Source: Streptomyces massasporeus
GTDB taxonomy: Bacteria; Actinomycetota; Actinomycetes; Streptomycetales; Streptomycetaceae
Assembly: GCF_014648995.1 (NCBI RefSeq)
Contig: NZ_BMSE01000024.1
Span: 62,001 to 126,000 of the forward strand
Length of the DNA stretch: 64,000 bases
Direction: 5' to 3'
Numbering within the stretch: the first letter of the stretch is position 1; the number at the start of each line of letters is the position of its first letter. The translations under genes and the position numbers were made by a program. Below the pieces are notes generated by a model. It saw nothing but the letters and a program-made list of their open reading frames with translations. It was not told where the DNA came from and searched no databases. Shown here piece by piece: positions 17,020 to 24,626 of the stretch.

Positions 17020-17426
17020 GTCCACGGCGACGGCGTTCGGGGGTCACGGCCCTGACCGTCCTGTCCCCCGTCCTGGTGTGGCTGGTCGCGGACCCGTCGC
17101 TGGGGCACCGGCTGCGGATCGCCGACGGCGAGCAGACGCTCGACATCGGCGCCGTGCCCGTGGCGGTCGTCGCACTGTTCGCGTCGCTCTCCGGCTGGGG
17201 GCTGCTGGCCGCCCTGGAGCGGTGCGGAGTGCGGCGCGCCCGCGCCATCTGGACCGCGGTGGCCGGCGCCGTACTGGCCGTGTCCTTCCTGCCCCTCCTA
17301 GGCGACGGCATGGACGGCGGCACCCGGGCCTCCCTCGCCCTGATGCACCTGGCGGTGGCGGCGGTGCTGATCCCGGGGCTGGGCGGCAGGTCCCCCGAGA
17401 CGGGAGCCGGAGCGACCAGGGGGTGA
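17016..17426 (+). CDS. Small four-helix membrane protein (DUF6069-like)
   Basis: 136 residues with about four hydrophobic helices (residues 10-26, 46-66, 78-98, 108-126) and short charged ends. It resembles DUF6069 membrane proteins by pattern. The GTG start overlaps the TetR stop (GTGA), so it is translationally coupled to its likely regulator. No catalytic motif; function unknown. Confidence 0.7.
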   Translation: MSPRRRRSGVTALTVLSPVLVWLVADPSLGHRLRIADGEQTLDIGAVPVAVVALFASLSGWGLLAALERCGVRRARAIWTAVAGAVLAVSFLPLLGDGMDGGTRASLALMHLAVAAVLIPGLGGRSPETGAGATRG

Positions 17427-17445
17427 CCGCAGGCACCGGGGCCTT

Positions 17446-18558
17446 CTACGCCGACGACGCCCGAGACTCCTCGTCGGAGCGCCTGAGCGAGAGGGCCGCG
17501 ATGTCGTCGTCGAGCCTTCCGCCGCTGTGCCGGAGCAGATCCCGGTGCAGCGCGCCGAGCAGCTCGCGGGGCTGCTCCAGATCCTGCAGCCGCATCCAGT
17601 CCGGCAGCGGAAAGAACCGGCCGGCGTGATCCCGGGTCTCCGATACGCCGTCCGTGTAGAGCAGCAACTGGTCCCCCGGGGAGAAGGCGACGCTGTCGAC
17701 CCAGTAGCGGTCACCGATGAGCGACGCGAGGTTGAGGGGCGGGGAGGGGACGGTGGGGTCCAGAACACGGACCTTCCCGCAGTGCGCGATCAGCGGCGGC
17801 GGATGGCCGCAGTTGAGAAGCCGGATCCGGCCGCCGTCGGGCGGGATCTCGGCCAGGAGAGCGGTGGCGAAGTGCTCGGGCTGGTCCTGAGCGGGAAACG
17901 CGGCGCTGTGACGGGTGACGGTGGTTTCCAGGCGATGGACGATGCCCTGCAGGTCGGGCTCGTCGTACGCCGCCTCCCTGAAGCTGCCGATCACCGCCGA
18001 GGCCACCCCCACCGCGGACAGGCCCTTGCCCCGTACATCGCCGATGAGCAGCCGGACCCCGTGCGGTGTACCGAGTGCTTCGTAGAAGTCGCCGCCGATC
18101 CGGGCCTGCTCCTGGGCCGCCAGATACAGCGACTCGATCTCGAGGTCCCCGATGCGGCGCGGCAGCGGGCGCAGCAGCACCTTCTGGGCCGCGTCGGCGA
18201 CGAGCCGGAGCTGGAAGAGCACTTCCTCCCGCTGGAGTCGGACGTGACTCCCGTAGGCGGCCGCCAAGGTGACCGCGACGATCGCGGCCGCCGTGTACGG
18301 CGTCCCCAGATCGGTGTAGAAGAGGCTGAGGACCGTCATCAGCAACAGACAGAACGCCCCCAGCAGCAGCGTCGGAAGCACGGGCCACATCGCGGCGGCA
18401 AGGGCCGGAGCGGCGGGCAGCAGGCGGCTGAAAGCGATGTCCCGGGGCGTGGAGAACGCCAGGACGGCGATGAGGACGGTCAGGACCACGGGTGACAGCC
18501 GGGCGGCTTCCCATCGGCCGCTGTAGGCGGGGCGACGGCGCCTCAGCCGTGCAGACAT
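17446..18558 (-). CDS. Membrane-anchored SpoIIE-type serine phosphatase
   Basis: 370 residues. Three or four transmembrane helices (about 22-115, e.g. PVVLTVLIAVLAFS and LLLGAFCLLLMTVL) are followed by a short coiled linker and a SpoIIE PP2C domain (about 150-360). Metal ligands are visible in GGDFYEAL, GDVRGKG, YTDGVSE and RLDDDIAAL. There is no sensor domain beyond the membrane region and no kinase domain. It probably acts on a STAS protein elsewhere. ATG 18558 is preceded by a -10-like TATTAT (minus strand, 18571-18576), so the leader would be very short. Confidence 0.87.
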   Translation of the reverse strand: MSARLRRRRPAYSGRWEAARLSPVVLTVLIAVLAFSTPRDIAFSRLLPAAPALAAAMWPVLPTLLLGAFCLLLMTVLSLFYTDLGTPYTAAAIVAVTLAAAYGSHVRLQREEVLFQLRLVADAAQKVLLRPLPRRIGDLEIESLYLAAQEQARIGGDFYEALGTPHGVRLLIGDVRGKGLSAVGVASAVIGSFREAAYDEPDLQGIVHRLETTVTRHSAAFPAQDQPEHFATALLAEIPPDGGRIRLLNCGHPPPLIAHCGKVRVLDPTVPSPPLNLASLIGDRYWVDSVAFSPGDQLLLYTDGVSETRDHAGRFFPLPDWMRLQDLEQPRELLGALHRDLLRHSGGRLDDDIAALSLRRSDEESRASSA

Positions 18559-18758
18559 GATCACAAATGCATAATATCGACCAAAACCGACATCGGGCGC
18601 GGAGAGAATCATGCACCGCACGCTCTGCGACGGACAGCCCCGCCCGGAGGAGCCGGGGTCCGTGACAGGCACGCCTGACCCTCGCAGACTCCCGTTGCGA
18701 CCCGGCGAGGATCAGGCGGAGCCTGGCCGCTTGGGATCACCAGTGTTAGAAAGGTCGC

Positions 18759-21500
18759 ATGGCGGATCGGCTCGCCCGTCCTCGACACCTCTCGGTCAAG
18801 CGCGTGATCAGCAAGAGCACGCGGAGCGTGGCCGGGCAGGTGTTGATCTTCCAGGTGGCCCTCGTGGTGCTGCTCGTGGCCTGCGGCGTCTTCGCTCTCA
18901 TCCTTCAGTCGGAGCGGGACTCCGCCGCCGAGGCCAGGCGCCGCTCCACAGCCGTGGCACAGACCTTCGCGCACTCACCGGGTGTTCTGGCGGCATTGCG
19001 GGCCCCGGACCCGAGCAGGATTCTCCAGCCGCTCACCGAGGAGGCCCGCCGGGCCGCCGGTGTCGACTTCATCGTGGTCATGGACACCAACGGCATCCGG
19101 TACACGCACCCTTTGCCGGACCGCATCGGAAAGCAGTTCGTGGGCGAGATCGCGCCGTCCCTGGAGGGCAAGGTCTTCGTGGAGAGCGTCGACGGCCCGC
19201 TCGGGCGCGAAGTGCAGGCCACGGTCCCGATCGAGAACGCCGGTGACGAGGTGGTGGGCCTGGTCTCGGCGGGGATGAAGGTCAAGAACGTCGAAAGCCA
19301 GTTGAACCGGCAACTACCGATCATCCTGGGCGCGGGGGCCGGAGCGCTCGTGTTGTCCACCGGTGTGACGGCGCTGGTGGGCAGGCGGCTGCGACGGCAG
19401 ACGCACAGCCTGGCCCCGGACGAGATGACCCTGATGTACGAGCACCACGACACGGTGCTCCACTCCGTCCGGGAAGGGGTCCTGATCGTGTCCGCCGACG
19501 GGCGGCTCATGCTGGCGAACGACGAGGCCAGACGGCTGCTGGAACTGCCCCCGGACGCGGAGGGACGGCTCGTTTCGGAGTTGCCGGGCCTCGATCCCGA
19601 GACAAGGGAGCTGCTCACCTCCGGGCGCGAGGCCACCGACGAGGTGCACCGCGCGGGAGAGCGGCTGCTCGCGATCAACCAGCGGCCCACGGAGCACCGC
19701 GGAGGCACCAGGGGCACCGTGGTGACGCTGCGCGACTCCACCGAGCTGCAGGCGGTGACCGGCAGGGCGGAGGTGGCACGGGAGCGGCTCGGACTCCTCT
19801 ACGACGCCGGGCTCCACATCGGTACCACCCTGGACGTGCTGCGCACCGCCGACGAGCTGGCGCGGGTCCCCATTCCTCGCTTCGCGGACTTCGTCACCGT
19901 GGACCTGGCGGACACCGTCCTGCACGGCGATGAGCCGGCCCCCACGGCGACGGACATGCGACGCGCGGCCGTGTGCGGCATCCAGGACGACCACCCGCTC
20001 TCCGAACAGGGCCGGCTCTTCGACTACGTTCCCTCCACTCCCCAGGCGCGCGGTTACGGCAGCGGCCACTCGCAGTTGGTGAGCGATCTGCCGGCCGCCA
20101 CGGGCTGGCGGCTGCAGGACCCGGAGCGTGCCCAGGCGATCATCGACTTCGGCATCCATTCCCTCATCACCGCGCCGATCCGGGCCCGTGGCGTCGTGCT
20201 GGGCATGGCCAGCTTCTGGCGCGGGCGGCAGCACGAGCCGTTCAACGAGGAGGACCTGTCGCTGGCGGAGGAACTGGTGGCCCGTGCCGCGATCAGCATC
20301 GACAACGCCCGCCGCTACACCCGCGAGCACGCCCTGGCCGTCACCCTCCAGCAGAGCCTGCTGCCGCAGGCGATGCCCGAGCAGAACGCCCTCGACATCG
20401 CCTACCGCTACCTCCCCGCCCAGGCCGGAGTGGGCGGGGACTGGTTCGACGTGATTCCCATGCCGGGGAGCCGGGTGGCACTGGCCGTCGGCGATGTGGT
20501 CGGCCACGGCCTGCACGCCGCCGCCACGATGGGACGGCTGCGCACCGCGGTCCACAACTTCTCCGCGCTGGATCTGCCACCCGACGAGCTGCTGAGCCAT
20601 CTGGATGACCTGGTCGGGAAGATCGACCAGAACGAGACGGCGGAGACCGCGGCGGGTGTCGTGGGCGCCACCTGTCTGTACGGGATCTACGACCCCGTGA
20701 CGCGTCGCTACGTCGTGGCACGTGCGGGGCATCTGGTGCCCGCCCTGGTCCACCCGGACGGGTCCGTCACCTTCCCGGACGTGCCGGCCGGTCCGCCTCT
20801 GGGCCTCGGCGGCATGCCGTTCCAGACCGCGGAGCTGTGCCTGGCGGAGGGGACTCAGCTCGTCCTGTACACCGACGGCCTCATCGAGGACCGCAGGCGC
20901 GACCTGGACGTGGGCATGGAACTGCTGCGCGATGCGCTGACGGGCCACCCCGGCCGGCCGCCCGAGGAGACCTGCCAGGACGTGCTGGACAACCTGCTCC
21001 CCGGGCGTCCCAAGGACGACGTCGCCCTGCTCGTCGCCCGCACGCGGGAACTGCCGCCCGATCGGGTCGCCGACTGGGACGTACCACCGGACCCGGCCGC
21101 CGTCTCCGGAATGCGCGAGGCCGTGTCGCAACGGCTCGATGCGTGGGGCCTGTCGGAGTTCGGCTTCGCCATGGAACTCATCCTCAGCGAGCTCATCACC
21201 AACGCCATCCGCTACGGCGCCGGGCCGATCCACGTCCGGCTGATCCGCGACCGCACGCTGATCTGCGAAGTGGCCGACAGCAGCAGCACCTCACCACACC
21301 TGCGGTACGCCGCGACGACCGACGAAGGAGGCCGGGGTCTGTTCCTGGTGTCGCAGATGGCCGAGCGCTGGGGCACCCGGTACACCCCGCAGGGCAAGGT
21401 CATCTGGGCCGAACAGGCCCTGCCCGAGGTCATGCAGCAGCCTGCCCCGGGTCCGGTGGACGCGGACACACCCCTGGACGGTGAGACAGCCGACCCGTGA
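18759..21500 (+). CDS. Membrane sensor phosphatase/kinase: sCache, PAS, GAF, SpoIIE and HATPase domains
   Basis: 913 residues. TM1 (about 27-48), an extracytoplasmic single-Cache domain like DcuS/CitA (about 50-185, with FIVVMDTNGIRYTHP), TM2 (about 185-207), PAS (about 225-335), GAF (about 347-510), SpoIIE phosphatase (about 532-765; GGDWFDVIPM, GDVVGHG, YTDGLIED) and a C-terminal RsbW/SpoIIAB-like HATPase (about 780-895; LSELITNAIRYG, DEGGRGLFLV). Phosphatase and anti-sigma kinase in one chain suggests a self-contained partner switch driven by an external, perhaps carboxylate-like, ligand. It is divergent from the SpoIIE gene at 17446. Confidence 0.9.
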   Translation: MADRLARPRHLSVKRVISKSTRSVAGQVLIFQVALVVLLVACGVFALILQSERDSAAEARRRSTAVAQTFAHSPGVLAALRAPDPSRILQPLTEEARRAAGVDFIVVMDTNGIRYTHPLPDRIGKQFVGEIAPSLEGKVFVESVDGPLGREVQATVPIENAGDEVVGLVSAGMKVKNVESQLNRQLPIILGAGAGALVLSTGVTALVGRRLRRQTHSLAPDEMTLMYEHHDTVLHSVREGVLIVSADGRLMLANDEARRLLELPPDAEGRLVSELPGLDPETRELLTSGREATDEVHRAGERLLAINQRPTEHRGGTRGTVVTLRDSTELQAVTGRAEVARERLGLLYDAGLHIGTTLDVLRTADELARVPIPRFADFVTVDLADTVLHGDEPAPTATDMRRAAVCGIQDDHPLSEQGRLFDYVPSTPQARGYGSGHSQLVSDLPAATGWRLQDPERAQAIIDFGIHSLITAPIRARGVVLGMASFWRGRQHEPFNEEDLSLAEELVARAAISIDNARRYTREHALAVTLQQSLLPQAMPEQNALDIAYRYLPAQAGVGGDWFDVIPMPGSRVALAVGDVVGHGLHAAATMGRLRTAVHNFSALDLPPDELLSHLDDLVGKIDQNETAETAAGVVGATCLYGIYDPVTRRYVVARAGHLVPALVHPDGSVTFPDVPAGPPLGLGGMPFQTAELCLAEGTQLVLYTDGLIEDRRRDLDVGMELLRDALTGHPGRPPEETCQDVLDNLLPGRPKDDVALLVARTRELPPDRVADWDVPPDPAAVSGMREAVSQRLDAWGLSEFGFAMELILSELITNAIRYGAGPIHVRLIRDRTLICEVADSSSTSPHLRYAATTDEGGRGLFLVSQMAERWGTRYTPQGKVIWAEQALPEVMQQPAPGPVDADTPLDGETADP

Positions 21501-21634
21501 GGCAGATCGTTGCGCGGCTGGGCGCGCCCGACGCGTTCGGCGCCACGCTCCCGACCGGCGCCGGGTGATCCCGGCACTGAGCGTGAGGGGGGACGTGCGG
21601 GCGTGAGCCGCGTCGCATCGCCAGGGGTGAGACT

Positions 21635-21658
21635 TGCTATGCAACGAGTTGCATAGCA
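21635..21658. promoter_or_regulatory. 24-bp palindrome, probable PadR operator
   Basis: Arms TGCTATGCAAC and GTTGCATAGCA, 11 bp each, perfect, with a 2-base centre (GA). It ends 11 bp before the padR start codon. Lies in the 169-bp gap after the sensor gene. Confidence 0.8.
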
Positions 21659-21669
21659 CGATCGCCGTC

Positions 21670-22242
21670 ATGGCGCTCGAGCACGCGATCCTGGTGTCGC
21701 TCCTGGAGAAGCCGGGCTCCGGCTATGAGCTGGCCCGGCGTTTCGAACGGTCCATCGGCTACTTCTGGACCGCGACCCACCAGCAGATCTATCGCGTACT
21801 GAAGCGCATGGAGAACGACGGCTGGGTCGAAGCCCGGGACGTCCCGCAGCGAGGACGGCCGGACAAGAAGGAGTACTCCGTCGCCGACCTCGGCCGGGCC
21901 GCGCTGTCCTCGTGGTTGCACGATCCGATCGAGCCGGAGAGCGTCCGCCACGACCTGGCGGTGAAGATCCGGGGCGCGGCCTTCGACGATCCGGCCGCCC
22001 TGATCCGCGAGGTGGAGCGGCACCGGCAGGCGCACCGGGACCGGCTGGCGCACTATCTGGCAGGCGAGGAGCGGGACTTCACGGGGCCCGAAGCGGGCGC
22101 GGCCGCTCCGGACGCGTCGCCGGACGCGGAGCGGGAGCTCCAGCACGTCGTCCTGCGCGGCGGCATCGCGTACGAGCGGATGATGATCGGCTGGCTGGAC
22201 GACGTGCTCGCCACGCTGGCCCGCTTCCGCCCGGGCCACTGA
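21670..22242 (+). CDS. PadR-family transcriptional regulator
   Basis: 190 residues. The N-terminal PadR winged helix (ALEHAILVSLLEKPGSGYEL, then FWTATHQQIYRVLKRMENDG and PDKKEYSVADLGR) is followed by a C-terminal helical dimerisation domain (Vir_C-like, about 95-185). ATG 21670 is used because MALEHAILVSL is the standard N-terminus; the short upstream extension runs through the operator palindrome. The palindrome just before the gene suggests autorepression. The acyl-CoA dehydrogenase gene follows after 92 bp in the same direction and is the likely co-regulated target. Confidence 0.9.
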   Translation: MALEHAILVSLLEKPGSGYELARRFERSIGYFWTATHQQIYRVLKRMENDGWVEARDVPQRGRPDKKEYSVADLGRAALSSWLHDPIEPESVRHDLAVKIRGAAFDDPAALIREVERHRQAHRDRLAHYLAGEERDFTGPEAGAAAPDASPDAERELQHVVLRGGIAYERMMIGWLDDVLATLARFRPGH

Positions 22243-22334
22243 CCGCGCTCCACCGCACCGGCCGCGACTGCTCCGCCGCTCCGGGCGCCATACCTCTCGA
22301 GTCCCATCCGTCCACCCGCCGAAAGAGGTCCTCC

Positions 22335-24059
22335 ATGGCTGACCAACTGCTCTTCAACCCGCGCACGTACGACCCCGCGCACTTCGACCCCGAGACACGC
22401 CGCTTGCTGCGTGCCACCGTCGACTGGTTCGAGGAGCGCGGGAAGCGGCAGCTGATCGAGGACTACCGGACCCGCGCCTGGCTCGGTGACTTCCTCGCCT
22501 TCGCCGCGAAGGAGGGCCTGTTCGCCACCTTCCTGACGCCGTCGTCCAGTGCTGGGGAGGGGGAGCCGGACAAGCGGTGGGACACCGCCCGTATCGCCGC
22601 GCTCAATGAGATCCTCGGCTTCTACGGCCTGGACTACTGGTACGCCTGGCAGGTCACCATCCTCGGCCTCGGCCCGGTCTGGCAGAGCGACAACGCCGCC
22701 GCCCGCGCCCGCGCCGCGGAACTCCTCGCGCAGGGAGAGGTGTTCGCGTTCGGCCTGTCCGAGAAGGCCCATGGCGCCGACATCTACTCCACCGACATGC
22801 TGCTCGAGCCCGACGGCGACGGCGGCTTCCGCGCCACCGGCTCCAAGTACTACATCGGCAACGGCAACGCCGCCGGTCTCGTCTCCGTCTTCGGCCGCCG
22901 TACCGACGTCGAGGGCCCCGACGGCTATGTGTTCTTCGCCGCCGACAGCCGTCACCCGAACTACCACCTGGTCAAGAACGTCGTCGACTCCTCCAAGTTC
23001 GTCAGCGAGTTCCGCCTGGAGGACTACCCCGTGACGTCCGACGACGTCCTGCACACCGGCCGCGCCGCCTTCGACGCCGCCCTCAACACGGTCAACGTCG
23101 GCAAGTTCAACCTGTGCACCGCCTCGATCGGCATCTGCGAACACGCGATGTACGAGGCCGTCACCCACGCCCACAACCGCGTCCTCTACGGCCGCCCCGT
23201 CACCGCCTTCCCGCACGTGCGGCGCGAGCTGACCGACGCGTACGTCAGGCTCGTCGGCATGAAGCTGTTCAGCGACCGCGCCGTCGACTACTTCCGCTCC
23301 GCCGGCCCCGACGACCGCCGCTACCTGCTCTTCAACCCGATGACGAAGATGAAGGTGACCACGGAGGGCGAGAAGGTCATCGACCTGATGTGGGACGTCA
23401 TCGCCGCCAAGGGCTTCGAGAAGGACAACTACTTCAGCCAGGCGGCCGTGGAGATCCGTGGCCTGCCGAAGCTGGAGGGCACGGTCCACGTCAACCTGGC
23501 GCTGATCTTGAAGTTCATGCGCAACCACCTCCTCGACCCGGCCGAGTACCCGAGTGTCCCGACCCGTCTCGACGCGGCCGACGACGACTTCCTGTTCCGG
23601 CAGGGCCCGGCCAGGGGCCTCGGCTCGGTGCGCTTCCACGACTGGCGCCCGGCCTTCGAGGCGTACGCGCATCTGCCCAACGTCGCTCGCCTGCGCGAAC
23701 AGGCCGACGCGCTCTGCGAGTTCGTCGCCACAGCCGCTCCCGACGCGGAGCAGAGCCGCGACCTCGACCTCGTCCTCTCGATCGGCCAGCTCTTCGCGCT
23801 CGTCGTGCACGGGCAGCTCGTCCTGGAGCAGGCCGGCCTGACCGGACTCGACGAGGACGTACTCGACGAACTCTTCGCCGTCCTCGTACGGGACTTCTCC
23901 GGCCACGCCGTCGAACTGCACGGCAAGGACTCGGCGACCGAGCAGCAGCAGGAGTGGGCGCTGGCGTCGGTCCGGCGGCCGGTCGTCGACGAGGCACGCA
24001 CGGGGCGCGTCTGGCAGCGGGTCGAGGCGCTGTCCGGCACGTACGAGATGGCCCAGTAG
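22335..24059 (+). CDS. Acyl-CoA dehydrogenase family protein
   Basis: 574 residues, longer than a standard short/medium-chain enzyme (about 380), as in the long actinobacterial FadE-like group. The central part shows FAFGLSEKAHGADIYSTDML, the FAD/substrate segment seen in the family, GSKYYIGNGNAAG, and NTVNVGKFNLCTASIGICEH. The C-terminal half is helical. It would oxidise acyl-CoA thioesters with electrons passed to ETF. The start has a ribosome site (GAAAGAGG). The adjacent PadR gene suggests induction by an aromatic or fatty acid derivative. Confidence 0.85.
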   Translation: MADQLLFNPRTYDPAHFDPETRRLLRATVDWFEERGKRQLIEDYRTRAWLGDFLAFAAKEGLFATFLTPSSSAGEGEPDKRWDTARIAALNEILGFYGLDYWYAWQVTILGLGPVWQSDNAAARARAAELLAQGEVFAFGLSEKAHGADIYSTDMLLEPDGDGGFRATGSKYYIGNGNAAGLVSVFGRRTDVEGPDGYVFFAADSRHPNYHLVKNVVDSSKFVSEFRLEDYPVTSDDVLHTGRAAFDAALNTVNVGKFNLCTASIGICEHAMYEAVTHAHNRVLYGRPVTAFPHVRRELTDAYVRLVGMKLFSDRAVDYFRSAGPDDRRYLLFNPMTKMKVTTEGEKVIDLMWDVIAAKGFEKDNYFSQAAVEIRGLPKLEGTVHVNLALILKFMRNHLLDPAEYPSVPTRLDAADDDFLFRQGPARGLGSVRFHDWRPAFEAYAHLPNVARLREQADALCEFVATAAPDAEQSRDLDLVLSIGQLFALVVHGQLVLEQAGLTGLDEDVLDELFAVLVRDFSGHAVELHGKDSATEQQQEWALASVRRPVVDEARTGRVWQRVEALSGTYEMAQ

Positions 24060-24073
24060 GAGCGCCACACCGA

Positions 24074-24265
24074 TCATCGGTGGCCGGGCCGCGGCCCGGC
24101 CACCGACCGGCCAGGCCCGGCTCCGCGGTCGGGACCCGGCGTGAAGCGGACCGCGAAGCCCAGCAGGGTGACCACGGCCATGATCAGCATCGTGGAGCCG
24201 ACGCCGATGCGGTCCAGCCCGACGGGCAGCAGGTAGGTGCCGATGGCGGCGCCGATACGGCTCAC
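24074..24265 (-). pseudogene. C-terminal fragment of an MFS transporter
   Basis: About 45 codons (SRIGAAIGTYLLPVGLDRIG, then STMLIMAVVTLLGFAVRF) look like the last two transmembrane helices of a sugar/phosphate-type MFS transporter. The upstream ten helices are absent: the fragment stops near 24265, where another transporter fragment begins on the opposite strand. Nonfunctional remnant. Confidence 0.65.
24078..24105. terminator. GC-rich palindromic hairpin after the acyl-CoA dehydrogenase
   Basis: Perfect 28-bp palindrome (arms CGGTGGCCGGGCCG / CGGCCCGGCCACCG) 18 bp beyond the acyl-CoA dehydrogenase stop. Confidence 0.7.
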
Positions 24266-24282
24266 AGCCGTGCCGCGCGACC

Positions 24283-24489
24283 TTCACGGTCGGCACCGCC
24301 TCGCTCGGCCTCCTGGAGATCGGCTCCCTGGCTCTCGCGGCCGGAGCGCTGCCGGCCCTGGTGGACATGAGGCGGCAGGAGAAGGCCGAGGGCGGCATCA
24401 GCTGGACCACCCTGCTGCTGGTCGCGGGCGTGATGACCTACATGGCCATGCTGGAGAAGGCCGGCACCGTCGAGAACATCTCCGAGCCC
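24283..24489 (+). pseudogene. Fragment of a SLC13/MatC-like dicarboxylate carrier
   Basis: About 69 codons encode FTVGTASLGLLEIGSLALAA, a charged loop (DMRRQEKAEGG), then ISWTTLLLVAGVMTYMAMLE and KAGTVENIS. The last part matches the conserved ISWxTLLLVxGxxTxVxxLxKAGTV segment of CitMHS/MatC-type dicarboxylate carriers. No start codon region and no continuation: a truncated internal piece that abuts the MFS fragment on the other strand. Confidence 0.6.
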
Positions 24490-24626
24490 GGTTCTTCGGG
24501 GCCCGGCACCTGGCACCCCGAAAGCGCACCGGCCGGAGCGCCGTGGAGCAGGGGCCGATCTACGCTGGAAGCAACCGCTGGAAACCAGCCCTGACGGGCG
24601 CGGCAATCCGGACGGAGGCGTGGTAC

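Noticed and set aside
18980..21230. 639-codon minus-strand frame opposite the sensor phosphatase
   Set aside because: Shadow; no domain recognised, and the plus frame is a complete multidomain protein.
22053..24410. Long minus-strand frame opposite PadR and acyl-CoA dehydrogenase
   Set aside because: Shadow frame driven by GC bias; the plus-strand genes have clear motifs.
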